Shown piece by piece: positions 1 through 5,441 of a stretch of 5,477 nt of DNA. Positions within the stretch are counted from its first letter, which is position 1; each line of letters opens with the position of its first letter. The translations under genes and the position numbers were made by a program. The DNA is from an uncultured Collinsella sp. Lineage in GTDB: Bacteria > Actinomycetota > Coriobacteriia > Coriobacteriales > Coriobacteriaceae. Where the stretch lies: NCBI GenBank assembly GCA_900552295.1, contig URZB01000120.1:1-5477 (forward strand). Direction: 5' to 3'. The notes under the pieces were generated by a model. It saw only the letters and a list, made by a program, of their open reading frames with translations, made no database searches and was not told the origin of the DNA.

Positions 1-15
1 TCGACGTTTGCCCAG

Positions 16-57
16 ATAAAACCTGCCAAAATAAACCTGTCCCTTTTTGGCAGGTTT
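16..57. repeat. Inverted repeat with a nested direct repeat upstream of the cyclo-ligase gene
   Basis: A perfect 13-bp inverted repeat has arms AAACCTGCCAAAA (19-31) and TTTTGGCAGGTTT (45-57) around a 13-base loop. The loop contains another AAACCTG (33-39), so ATAAAACCTGCC (16-27) and ATAAACCTGTCC (31-42) form a near-direct repeat with 15-base spacing. The right arm ends only 5 bases before the ribosome binding site of the next gene. It could be a terminator of an upstream gene, although only three T residues follow the stem. It could also be an operator or a REP-like intergenic repeat. The AAACCTGTCCC wording reminds me of repeats near IS200/RAYT-type transposases, but that is recollection only. 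The structure is certain; the function is not. Confidence 0.6.
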
Positions 58-62
58 GCTAG

Positions 63-68
63 AGGAGG
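63..68 (+). promoter_or_regulatory. Shine-Dalgarno site that fixes the cyclo-ligase start
   Basis: AGGAGG lies 5 bases before the ATG at 74. It supports that ATG over the in-frame TTG at 47, which sits inside the inverted repeat and would place the ribosome site within the coding region. Confidence 0.85.
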
Positions 69-73
69 CTGGG

Positions 74-670
74 ATGGACAAGGCTGAGTTGCGGCGGGCA
101 ATGATTGCTCGGCGCGACGATCTCGATTTGGATGTACGGGCGGCGAAGTCTGCTGATATCTGTGCGCGGCTGGTTGAGCTGCTGGGCCGCTTGGATGCCG
201 CGGCGCCGCGCACCGTTGCCGTCTATGCCGCGATGGGTTCCGAGGCAGACCCTGCCGCGTTTGCCGCTGCGGCCGCCGTGCGCGGCTGGCGCGTAGCCTA
301 TCCGTGCATGCTCTCGGCAATTGATGCCGCAGCTTGTGGCCAGCGCATGTGTATGCGGGCAGTTGCCGCCGACGATGCGTCCGCGGCTCCGTTTATCGCC
401 CACCCTACGCGGGCCTTTGCGGCCACGGACATCGACAGCAACCACTTCCCTATCGTGCCTGCCGAAGCTCTCGACATGATCGTCGTGCCGCTCGTGGCCT
501 TCGACCAAACCGGCGCGCGCCTGGGCTACGGCGGCGGTTGCTACGACCGCTACCTGCCCATGCTCTCGCCCGAATGCCAAATCATCGGCATCGCCTTTGA
601 CGAGCAGCGTGTCGACCGCGTTCCCACCGACGCTCACGACCTGCCGCTACCCCACATCATCAGCACCTAA
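74..670 (+). CDS. 5-formyltetrahydrofolate cyclo-ligase
   Basis: This is a cytosolic 198-residue enzyme of the 5-FTHF cyclo-ligase (MTHFS, YgfA-like) family. The family uses ATP to convert 5-formyl-tetrahydrofolate to 5,10-methenyl-tetrahydrofolate, returning a stored or inhibitory folate to the one-carbon pool. The N-terminal KAELRRAMIARRDDL helix is typical. The signature is the C-terminal stretch DMIVVPLVAFD (134-144) followed by RLGYGGGCYDRYLP (149-162), which forms the nucleotide and folate-binding loop. The usual second Tyr of GGGYYDR is Cys here. Length is normal for the family. The start is the ATG at 74, 5 bases after AGGAGG; an in-frame TTG at 47 is less likely. No promoter is evident in the 73 bases upstream, so transcription may begin outside the window. 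The gene converges on metA across a 42-base gap. Identification is firm. Confidence 0.93.
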   Translation: MDKAELRRAMIARRDDLDLDVRAAKSADICARLVELLGRLDAAAPRTVAVYAAMGSEADPAAFAAAAAVRGWRVAYPCMLSAIDAAACGQRMCMRAVAADDASAAPFIAHPTRAFAATDIDSNHFPIVPAEALDMIVVPLVAFDQTGARLGYGGGCYDRYLPMLSPECQIIGIAFDEQRVDRVPTDAHDLPLPHIIST

Positions 671-712
671 TCGCCGCCATATCAGCCACGGCTACAGCAG
701 TACCATCGCAGC

Positions 713-1639
713 CTAGTGCTCCTCGCCGGCGCGGGCTAGGTCGTAGGGCGTGGTCTGGTAGACGTAGTAGTTGAGCCAGTTGGTGTAGAGCAACTGAGCC
801 TGGCTGCGCCAGACGTTGTGCGGCTCGGCCGAGGGGTCGTCACCTGGGAAGTAATGCGCCGGCACCTGAGGGTTGAGGCCGCGCTTCACGTCGCGCTCGT
901 ACTCCAGGCGCAGCGTATCGGTATCGTACTCGGGATGGCCAAAAACAAAGAAGCGACGGCTGTCGGTCGATTTGACGATGTACAGGCCCACCTCGTCTGA
1001 CACGGCCACAACCTCAAGCTGCGGCTCGGCCTCCACGTCCTCGCGGCGCACATCGGTGTTGCGCGAATGCACGGCATAGAAACGGTCGTCAAAGCCGCGG
1101 ACCAGCGGGCTTTGAGGCTTCACCAGATAATGCTCGAACACGCCGCTCGCCTTTGCCGGCAGGTCGTGCTTCCGAATACCGTAGTGGTGATACAGGCCCG
1201 CCTGCGCGCCCCAACAAATGTGCAGCGTAGAGTGCACGTGCGTGGTGGACCAATCCATGATCTGGCAGAGCTCGGGCCAGTAGTCGACCTCCTCGAACGG
1301 CATCTGCTCCACCGGCGCGCCCGTGATGATCAGGCCGTCGTAGTGGATGTCGCGGATGTCGTCGAACGTGCGATAGAACGTCTCCAGGTGGCCGGCGCTC
1401 ACGTGCGTGGCCTCGTGCGTTTTGGTGCGCAGCAGGTCTACCTCCACCTGCAACGGCGTGTTGGAGAGCTTGCGCATGATCTGCGTCTCGGTAGCGATCT
1501 TGGTGGGCATGAGGTTGAGGATGAGCACGCGCAGCGGACGGATGTCCTGGTGCAGCGCGCGGTACTCGGTCATGACAAAGATGTTCTCGCTCTCGAGCTG
1601 CGCGGCGGCAGGGAGGGCGTCGGGGATGCGAATGGGCAT
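713..1639 (-). CDS. metA: Homoserine O-acyltransferase MetA, predicted acetyl-CoA type
   Basis: This is a 308-residue member of the MetA family (class I glutamine amidotransferase-like fold). It activates the hydroxyl of L-homoserine by acylation, the committed step of methionine synthesis. Visible landmarks are the N-terminal [23 protein letters not shown] (37-48), the nucleophile Cys142 in [10 protein letters not shown], and the His235/Glu237 partners in FGHPEYD. All are intact and at the family's usual numbering. Residue 111, in [12 protein letters not shown], is Glu. In characterised MetA enzymes Glu111 goes with acetyl-CoA use and Gly111 with succinyl-CoA, so I infer homoserine O-acetyltransferase activity even though automated names often say succinyltransferase. 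AAGGAG (1645-1650) lies 5 bases before the ATG and fixes the start. I recognise no SAM riboswitch or T-box in the leader. It is transcribed divergently from the dehydrogenase gene and converges on the cyclo-ligase gene. Confidence 0.95.
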   Translation of the reverse strand: MPIRIPDALPAAAQLESENIFVMTEYRALHQDIRPLRVLILNLMPTKIATETQIMRKLSNTPLQVEVDLLRTKTHEATHVSAGHLETFYRTFDDIRDIHYDGLIITGAPVEQMPFEEVDYWPELCQIMDWSTTHVHSTLHICWGAQAGLYHHYGIRKHDLPAKASGVFEHYLVKPQSPLVRGFDDRFYAVHSRNTDVRREDVEAEPQLEVVAVSDEVGLYIVKSTDSRRFFVFGHPEYDTDTLRLEYERDVKRGLNPQVPAHYFPGDDPSAEPHNVWRSQAQLLYTNWLNYYVYQTTPYDLARAGEEH

Positions 1640-1644
1640 GGATG

Positions 1645-1650
1645 CTCCTT
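1645..1650 (-). promoter_or_regulatory. Shine-Dalgarno site of metA
   Basis: AAGGAG on the - strand, 5 bases upstream of the metA ATG (1639-1637). It is strong and unambiguous. Confidence 0.8.
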
Positions 1651-1678
1651 ACGAGTCAGTTGCAGTTATGGTACAACG

Positions 1679-1728
1679 AGCGGCCCCATCCGCGCGAGCA
1701 CATCGCCCAGCGATGCCGTCAGCGGCCC
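1679..1728. repeat. Small hairpin between 8-bp direct repeats in the metA leader region
   Basis: CATCGC (1701-1706) and GCGATG (1710-1715) form a perfect 6-bp stem with a 3-base loop. The direct repeat AGCGGCCC (1679-1686 and 1721-1728, offset 42) lies on either side. No U-tract follows on either strand, so this is not an evident terminator. It lies 40-90 bases upstream of the metA start, so it could be part of a leader or a regulator site. It could also be chance in GC-rich DNA. Confidence 0.35.
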
Positions 1729-1783
1729 AAATCACTCCAAAAGTAGAGATTAAAGCATGCCCAAAAATCTATGGCGCTTTAGC

Positions 1784-1812
1784 CTAGCAAAGTGGCAGCA
1801 GGACGCTACAAT
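1784..1812 (+). promoter_or_regulatory. Probable promoter of the 2-hydroxyacid dehydrogenase gene
   Basis: TACAAT (1807-1812) is a 5-of-6 match to the -10 consensus. A weak -35, CTAGCA (1784-1789, 3 of 6), lies 17 bases upstream. Transcription would start near 1819, leaving a leader of about 30 bases. This placement lies downstream of the alternative in-frame ATG at 1757 and so supports the start at 1850. Confidence 0.5.
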
Positions 1813-1836
1813 GGTTCGACGCGAAAAACTCGGCCG

Positions 1837-1842
1837 AAAGGA
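1837..1842 (+). promoter_or_regulatory. Shine-Dalgarno site that decides the dehydrogenase start
   Basis: AAAGGA lies 7 bases before the ATG at 1850. No comparable site precedes the in-frame ATG at 1757, whose 31 extra residues also fall before the Rossmann fold. Confidence 0.6.
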
Positions 1843-1849
1843 TACGTAT

Positions 1850-2827
1850 ATGTACCAGACGCGTAAGATCGGTGTGGTCGGCCAGGGCCACGTAGGAGCA
1901 CATGTCGCCAACAGCCTGCTCATGCAGGGCATTGCCGACGAGCTGTACCTGTGCGATATCAACGAGGCCAAGGTGACGTCCGAGGTCCAGGACCTGCGCG
2001 ACTCCCTTTCGTTTGTCCCGTACAACACCAAGATCGTCAACTGCTACGACCACTACGAGGAGCTTGCCTGCTGCGACGTCATCGTCAACGCCGCCGGCAA
2101 GGTCGCGCTGGCCGCTGGCAACCGCGACGGCGAGCTGTTCTTTACCACCGACGCCGCCCGCACCTTTGCCAAGCGCATCGTCGACGCCGGCTTCGACGGC
2201 ATCTTTGTGAGCATCTCCAACCCCGGCGACGTCGTGTGCACCGAGCTGTGGCACCTGACCGGCTATGATCCCAAGAAGATCATCGGCTCGGGCTGCGGCC
2301 TGGACTCCGCCCGCCTGCGCACCGAGATCTCCAAGAAGGTCGGCGTGAGCCCCAAGTCCATTGACGCCTACATGATCGGCGAGCACGGCTTTAGCCAGCT
2401 GGCCGCCTTTAAGGCAGCAACCATCGCCGGCAAGAGCCTCAACGAGCTTCAGGCCGAGAACCCTGACAAGTACGCCTTCGACCACATGGAGGTCGAGGAG
2501 CTCGCACGCAAGGGCGGCTATGTGACCTACCAGGGCAAGCAGTGCACCGAGTACGCCGTCGCCAACTCCGCCGCGCGCGTCTGCGCCGCCGTGCTGCACA
2601 ACGAGCACGCCGTGCTTTCCGCCTCCACGCTCATGACCGGCCAGTATGGCGAGGAGGGCATCTTTACCTCCCTGCCGTGCGTGATCGGTGCCGAGGGCGT
2701 CGAGGAGGTCTACACGCTCGACCTGTCCGAGCACGAGCTCGAGGGCTTCCACAAGAGCTGCCAGCACATCCGCGACAACATCGCCCAGCTCGACTGGTGG
2801 GACGCCGAGGCATACGACGCGAAGTAG
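1850..2827 (+). CDS. NAD-dependent L-2-hydroxyacid dehydrogenase (lactate/malate dehydrogenase superfamily, HicDH-like)
   Basis: This 325-residue cytosolic enzyme interconverts a 2-oxoacid and an L-2-hydroxyacid with NADH/NAD. The Rossmann motif VGQGHVG (10-16) follows the first strand, and Asp36 in LYLCDIN is placed to hold the NAD ribose. Catalytic and substrate residues are present: Arg92 in the mobile loop (AAGNRDGEL), Asn124 (SNPGD), the Asp152/Arg155 pair (LDSAR) and catalytic His179 (IGEHG). The loop lacks the Arg of malate dehydrogenases at the selectivity position and the Gln-x-Pro-Gly pattern of classical lactate dehydrogenases. Its GNRDGELFFT wording instead resembles L-2-hydroxyisocaproate dehydrogenase, suggesting larger or branched 2-oxoacids. 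Lactate cannot be excluded, and automated annotation may well say L-lactate dehydrogenase. SNPGD in place of SNPVD is unusual. The start at 1850 follows AAAGGA and leads directly into the first beta strand. It is probably a single-gene unit, ending convergent with the SIS gene. Confidence 0.85.
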   Translation: MYQTRKIGVVGQGHVGAHVANSLLMQGIADELYLCDINEAKVTSEVQDLRDSLSFVPYNTKIVNCYDHYEELACCDVIVNAAGKVALAAGNRDGELFFTTDAARTFAKRIVDAGFDGIFVSISNPGDVVCTELWHLTGYDPKKIIGSGCGLDSARLRTEISKKVGVSPKSIDAYMIGEHGFSQLAAFKAATIAGKSLNELQAENPDKYAFDHMEVEELARKGGYVTYQGKQCTEYAVANSAARVCAAVLHNEHAVLSASTLMTGQYGEEGIFTSLPCVIGAEGVEEVYTLDLSEHELEGFHKSCQHIRDNIAQLDWWDAEAYDAK

Positions 2828-2843
2828 GCCGCCGGCTGCCGCA

Positions 2844-2875
2844 ACCTTGCGAATCGAAGGTGAATACTTTTCCCG
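2844..2875 (+). terminator. Weak possible terminator after the dehydrogenase gene
   Basis: ACCTTGCG and CGAAGGT (2844-2861) can pair, with one bulged G and a 3-base loop. ACTTTTCCC follows after a short gap. The stem is short and the T-run modest, so this is a tentative call. It is the only candidate in the 52-base gap between the two convergent genes. Confidence 0.25.
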
Positions 2876-2879
2876 GTAC

Positions 2880-3848
2880 CTAGTACTGCTCGATGCCCAT
2901 GTAGCGACGAACCTCGGGGCTGTGGTCAAACACCTTGCCGCGGGCAGCACGCAGCTCGCAGCTCATCGCGTAGAAGAAGATCGGCTCCAGGTACGAACGC
3001 ACGCTGGCAGGCACTTCACCCACGCCGTACTCGAGCGCGTCGAGCACCATAATCGTGTCAGTGTGCGTGTTGAGGAACGCCAGCGCGCGCTCCTCCATGG
3101 GGCGGCACTCGCCCGATCCGAGCTGCACAAAGTAGAACACGCCGGGCTCGGTAGCCTCGAAAGGACCGTGGAAATACTCGCCGGAGTGGATGTAGCAGCA
3201 GTGCTGCCACTGCATCTCCATGAGCGAGCAGATCGCCATGGCATAGGTCTGGCTAAAGTTGGGGCCGGAGCCCAGGATATAGAAGAACTTGTGCTGCTGG
3301 CAGAGCTCGGCAAAGCGGGCGCCCAGCTCGGCGTTGACCTTCTCGCGCGCGGCAGGCAGCAGCGCGTCCATCCGCTTAAGGCCTTCGTACATGTCGGCGA
3401 GCGCCTCGTAACCCTCCTGCTGGTCGAGCAACTCGGCAGCGATCAGAGCGCCGATGCCCTGCGGCACCTCGGCCTGCGACACGCCCTCGCCCCACGGATA
3501 GACCCAGGTAGTCCACTTGCCGTTGTCGATCTTGGAACCCTCGCAGTCGGTGAGGGCAACGACCTCGGCACCGGCGGCCAGCGCCATCTCGCAGCCGTCG
3601 ACAACCTCTTGCGTGTTGCCGCTGTGGCTGCAGGCAATAACGAGCGACTTCTCGCCAAGGCTCTTGGGAGCCATCAGGCAAAACTCGCGCGCCGTGTAGA
3701 CCGTCGAGGTAAACGTGGTGGCCTCGCGCTTGAGCAGTTCGCTGGCCGGCATCAGGTCGATCATCGAACCGCCACAAGCGATCCAAAAGACATTCTCGAT
3801 CTTGCCCTTGCGCTCGATGATTTCCTGAACCAGATCATGTGCGTTCAT
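2880..3848 (-). CDS. Two-domain SIS protein, FrlB-like (sugar-amine 6-phosphate deglycase family)
   Basis: This is a 322-residue cytosolic protein with two sugar isomerase (SIS) domains. In the first, at about 15-150, FWIACGGSM (21-29) starts the phosphosugar fold and CSHSGNT (73-79) is the phosphate-binding Ser/Thr loop. In the second, at about 180-300, YILGSGPNFS (190-199) precedes HSGEYFHGPFE (221-231), whose Glu224 sits where related isomerases and deglycases carry the catalytic acid/base. The tail RRYMGIEQY and the segment from HSGE through ALEYG recall E. coli FrlB, which cleaves fructoselysine 6-phosphate to lysine and glucose 6-phosphate. It lacks the glutaminase domain of GlmS. The exact substrate is inferred: fructoselysine, glucoselysine or another Amadori-type phosphate. 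AAGGAGGAG (3856-3864), 7 bases before the ATG, fixes the start. An upstream GntR/UTRA gene and flanking repeats point to induction by a sugar phosphate. No kinase or transporter is in the window. Confidence 0.82.
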   Translation of the reverse strand: MNAHDLVQEIIERKGKIENVFWIACGGSMIDLMPASELLKREATTFTSTVYTAREFCLMAPKSLGEKSLVIACSHSGNTQEVVDGCEMALAAGAEVVALTDCEGSKIDNGKWTTWVYPWGEGVSQAEVPQGIGALIAAELLDQQEGYEALADMYEGLKRMDALLPAAREKVNAELGARFAELCQQHKFFYILGSGPNFSQTYAMAICSLMEMQWQHCCYIHSGEYFHGPFEATEPGVFYFVQLGSGECRPMEERALAFLNTHTDTIMVLDALEYGVGEVPASVRSYLEPIFFYAMSCELRAARGKVFDHSPEVRRYMGIEQY

Positions 3849-3877
3849 GCTGATGCTCCTCCTTGTGGGGCGGCTTT

Positions 3878-3908
3878 GAACGACGACAGCTCGTACCTGC
3901 TGTCGTTC
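3878..3908 (-). promoter_or_regulatory. Hairpin in the 5' leader of the SIS gene
   Basis: Read on the - strand, GAACGACAGC (3908-3899) can pair with the downstream GCTGTCGTCGTTC (3890-3878). This gives either 8 continuous pairs (ACGACAGC/GCTGTCGT) or 10 pairs with a 3-base bulge caused by the duplicated GTC. The loop is 8 bases. With the predicted start site near 3914, the hairpin would lie at the very 5' end of the mRNA. No U-run follows, so it is not a terminator. It may stabilise the message, or it may be a palindromic protein site in the DNA. Confidence 0.5.
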
Positions 3909-3922
3909 TATGTTGTCCTATT
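3903..3922. promoter_or_regulatory. Proximal putative operator, tandem 10-bp repeat
   Basis: TCGTTCTATG followed by TTGTCCTATT on the + strand gives two direct half-sites one helical turn apart. It matches the distal copy at 17 of 20 positions. It overlaps the end of the -10 element and the expected transcription start of the SIS gene, a classic position for repression. The likely binder is the adjacent GntR/UTRA protein, which is an inference. Confidence 0.6.
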
Positions 3923-3949
3923 TATAGCACGTGTAACAACGCCCGTGAA
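3921..3949 (-). promoter_or_regulatory. Extended -10 promoter of the SIS gene
   Basis: On the - strand, TTCACG (3949-3944, 4 of 6 to the -35 consensus) is followed after exactly 17 bases by TATAAA (3926-3921, 5 of 6 to the -10 consensus). A TGC triplet immediately before the -10 makes an extended -10. The start site should be near 3914, giving a leader of about 65 bases. It is flanked by both copies of the putative operator. Confidence 0.65.
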
Positions 3950-3964
3950 GTCATCTCAGCAAAT

Positions 3965-3984
3965 TTGTTCTATGTTGTTCTATC
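3965..3984. promoter_or_regulatory. Distal putative operator, tandem 10-bp repeat
   Basis: TTGTTCTATG followed directly by TTGTTCTATC on the + strand gives two half-sites matching at 9 of 10 positions. It lies upstream of the SIS promoter -35 and only 8 bases past the stop codon of the GntR gene. Its offset from the proximal copy is 62 bp, close to six turns of DNA, so both would face the same side of the helix. Confidence 0.62.
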
Positions 3985-3992
3985 TGTGGACG

Positions 3993-4748
3993 TTAGATGT
4001 CGAAGACGTAGCGCGAGCCCACGATCTTTTGGCGGCCGAGCAGTAGAGGGCGCCCGCCGGCGTCGGTAAAGTAGGCCTCCATATAGAAGAGAGGCTCGCC
4101 GACCGGCACCTCCAGCAGCGGGGCCGTCTGAGTATCGGCAAGCGCAATCTCCACGGTGCAGGGGTCGGACTTGAGCGGCGCGCGACCCGAATGCTCGGCA
4201 ACGAGCGCAAAGATTGAGTTATCGGTGAGGTCCTCGTCGGCCAGCGTCTGCAGGTAGGGATGGTCGGCAAGCACAAAGGCGTTGTTCTCGAGCATGACGG
4301 GGATGCCGTCGGCCGTGCGCACGCGCTCGACCACGATAAGCTCGCAGCCGGGCTCCACGCCAAAGAACGCCGCATCCTCGTGCGTCGCCGCGACCACCGT
4401 GCGCGACACCAGACGCGCACCCGGCACCATGTCGTTGGCAGCACAACCCTCAGTAAAGCTCTGGACGTCACCCTTCTGGCGAATCTTGCGCTTGAGCTTG
4501 GGGGCGCACACAAACGTGCCCCTCCCCTGCTGGCGGTTGAGATACCCCGCGCGCGACAGCTCCTCGATGGCACGGCGCACGGTGATGCGCCCCACGCCGT
4601 AAGACTTCGCGAGCTCCATCTCGGAAGGAATGCGCGAGCCGGCCGCGTACACGCCGCGTGCGATCTCGCCCTTTAGGTCGTCCATGACCTGCTGGTATAG
4701 CGGCACGGCGGGCACGTCAGTACGGTCGGTCTTGTTATCGGTCGCCAT
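3993..4748 (-). CDS. GntR-family transcriptional regulator with UTRA ligand domain
   Basis: This is a 251-residue DNA-binding repressor of the HutC-like GntR subfamily. The N-terminal winged helix-turn-helix spans about 15-82: PLYQQVMDDLKGEI, then RIPSEMELAKSYGVGRITVRRA with its recognition helix, then the wing LNRQQGRGTFV (70-80). A UTRA effector-binding domain fills about 95-250, with ERVRTADGIPVMLENN (141-156) and a C-terminal LFYMEAYFTDAGGRP strand pair typical of the fold. UTRA domains usually bind phosphorylated sugars or related metabolites and release DNA on binding. GGAG (4756-4759), 7 bases before the ATG, supports the start. The gene begins 2 bases after the recQ stop, so it is probably co-transcribed and perhaps translationally coupled. 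Its likely target is the SIS gene promoter just downstream. The ligand is unknown; a fructoselysine-type 6-phosphate is a reasonable guess from the neighbour. Confidence 0.9.
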   Translation of the reverse strand: MATDNKTDRTDVPAVPLYQQVMDDLKGEIARGVYAAGSRIPSEMELAKSYGVGRITVRRAIEELSRAGYLNRQQGRGTFVCAPKLKRKIRQKGDVQSFTEGCAANDMVPGARLVSRTVVAATHEDAAFFGVEPGCELIVVERVRTADGIPVMLENNAFVLADHPYLQTLADEDLTDNSIFALVAEHSGRAPLKSDPCTVEIALADTQTAPLLEVPVGEPLFYMEAYFTDAGGRPLLLGRQKIVGSRYVFDI

Positions 4749-4750
4749 CG

Positions 4751-5441
4751 TTACGCTCCATCCCGTGCATGCTCGGATTCAAACTCTTCTATCGCCGCCA
4801 TAAACTGCTCGCCAAAGGCGTCGGCCTTTTTCTCGCCGATGCCGTTGACCTGGATAAGCTCGTCGCGCGTCTGAGGACGTAGACGGCACAGGCCGCGCAG
4901 GGCCTTGTCAGAGAAGACCATGTACGGTGCCATCTCCAGCTCGGTCGAGATCTCCTTGCGGAGTGCCCGTAGGCGCTCAAACAGCTCGGCGTCGTCGCCC
5001 ACGCGCGGTCGCTGATCCAGCTCGGCCTCCTCGCGCAGCAAATCCACCGCACGGCGGGCACGGGCCGAGGCCTTGCGCTTGGACGCGCGACGCTTAACGG
5101 TAAAGGCGAACGTCTCGTCCTCGACCTCGCCGGCACGCGGGCCCAGACCCACGACCGGATACTGGCCCTGCGAGGTGGCCAGGTAGCCCCGCCCGCACAG
5201 CTGGCCGATGATGTCCTTGATGCGCCCGACCGATTCGCTCGACAGCTCACCGTAGCCGCGATCCTCGTCCAGATGCATCTGGCGAATGCGCTCGGTGTTG
5301 CCGCCGTGAAGCACGTCGGCGATCAGCGACTTGCCAAAGCGCATGGGGCGCGTGGCCACATATTGCACGGCGGCGCGGGCCATGTCGGTGACGTCCTCGA
5401 CCTCGAACTGTGTGAGGCAGTTGCTGCAGTTGCCGCAACCC
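4751..5441 (-). CDS. recQ: ATP-dependent DNA helicase RecQ, C-terminal part (5' end missing)
   Basis: Only the last 229 genuine residues are present, counted from the Gly codon at 5440-5438. They start in the zinc-binding module with CGNCSNC (2-8), three of the four zinc cysteines; the first Cys and the whole helicase core, roughly 395 residues by comparison with E. coli RecQ, are lost. An RQC winged-helix domain follows (about 10-110; RFGKSLIADVLHGG, GYGELS, LCGRGYLATSQGQYPVVGLG). Next come a Lys/Arg-rich linker (116-130) and a C-terminal HRDC domain (about 150-222) ending with the helix-hairpin-like VNGIGEKKADAFGEQF. RecQ unwinds DNA 3'-5' in recombination and replication-fork repair. The truncation is a sequencing artefact, not a natural break: adapter sequence abuts the gene at 5442. 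A reading frame running into it would add a false N-terminus, MGSEMCIRDR. The gene ends 2 bases before the GntR gene. Confidence 0.92.
4756..4759 (-). promoter_or_regulatory. Shine-Dalgarno site of the GntR gene inside the recQ end
   Basis: GGAG on the - strand lies 7 bases before the GntR-gene ATG (4748-4746) and overlaps the last codons of recQ. This arrangement is typical of translationally coupled genes in one transcript. Confidence 0.6.

Noticed and set aside
59..637. Open frame of 192 codons on the - strand over the cyclo-ligase gene
   Set aside because: It is an antisense shadow of the cyclo-ligase gene with no ribosome site and no recognisable motif.
671..712. Terminator between the convergent cyclo-ligase and metA genes
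   Set aside because: Only AGCC/GGCT around a 2-base gap can pair, and there is no T-run on either strand.
1067..1753. Open frame of 228 codons on the + strand over metA
   Set aside because: It is the antisense shadow of metA, whose catalytic residues are all intact on the other strand. It has no domain or ribosome site of its own.
1640..1756. SAM riboswitch or T-box leader for metA
   Set aside because: I looked for the conserved core and a terminator stem with a T-run on the - strand and found neither. Only a small hairpin is present.
1757..1849. Upstream in-frame extension (31 residues) of the dehydrogenase from the ATG at 1757
   Set aside because: It contains the predicted promoter -10 (1807-1812), lacks a ribosome site, and adds residues before the Rossmann strand that this family normally does not have.
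1784..2950. Open frame of 388 codons on the - strand, antisense to the dehydrogenase gene
   Set aside because: Its composition is monotonous (Val, Ala, Gly, Leu), it lacks motifs and a ribosome site, and it overlaps a well-supported gene completely.
2688..4046. Open frame of 452 codons on the + strand, antisense to the SIS gene
   Set aside because: It runs across the end of the dehydrogenase gene and over the whole SIS gene in antisense. It has no ribosome site and no recognisable domain. Long antisense frames are expected when codon third positions are GC-rich.
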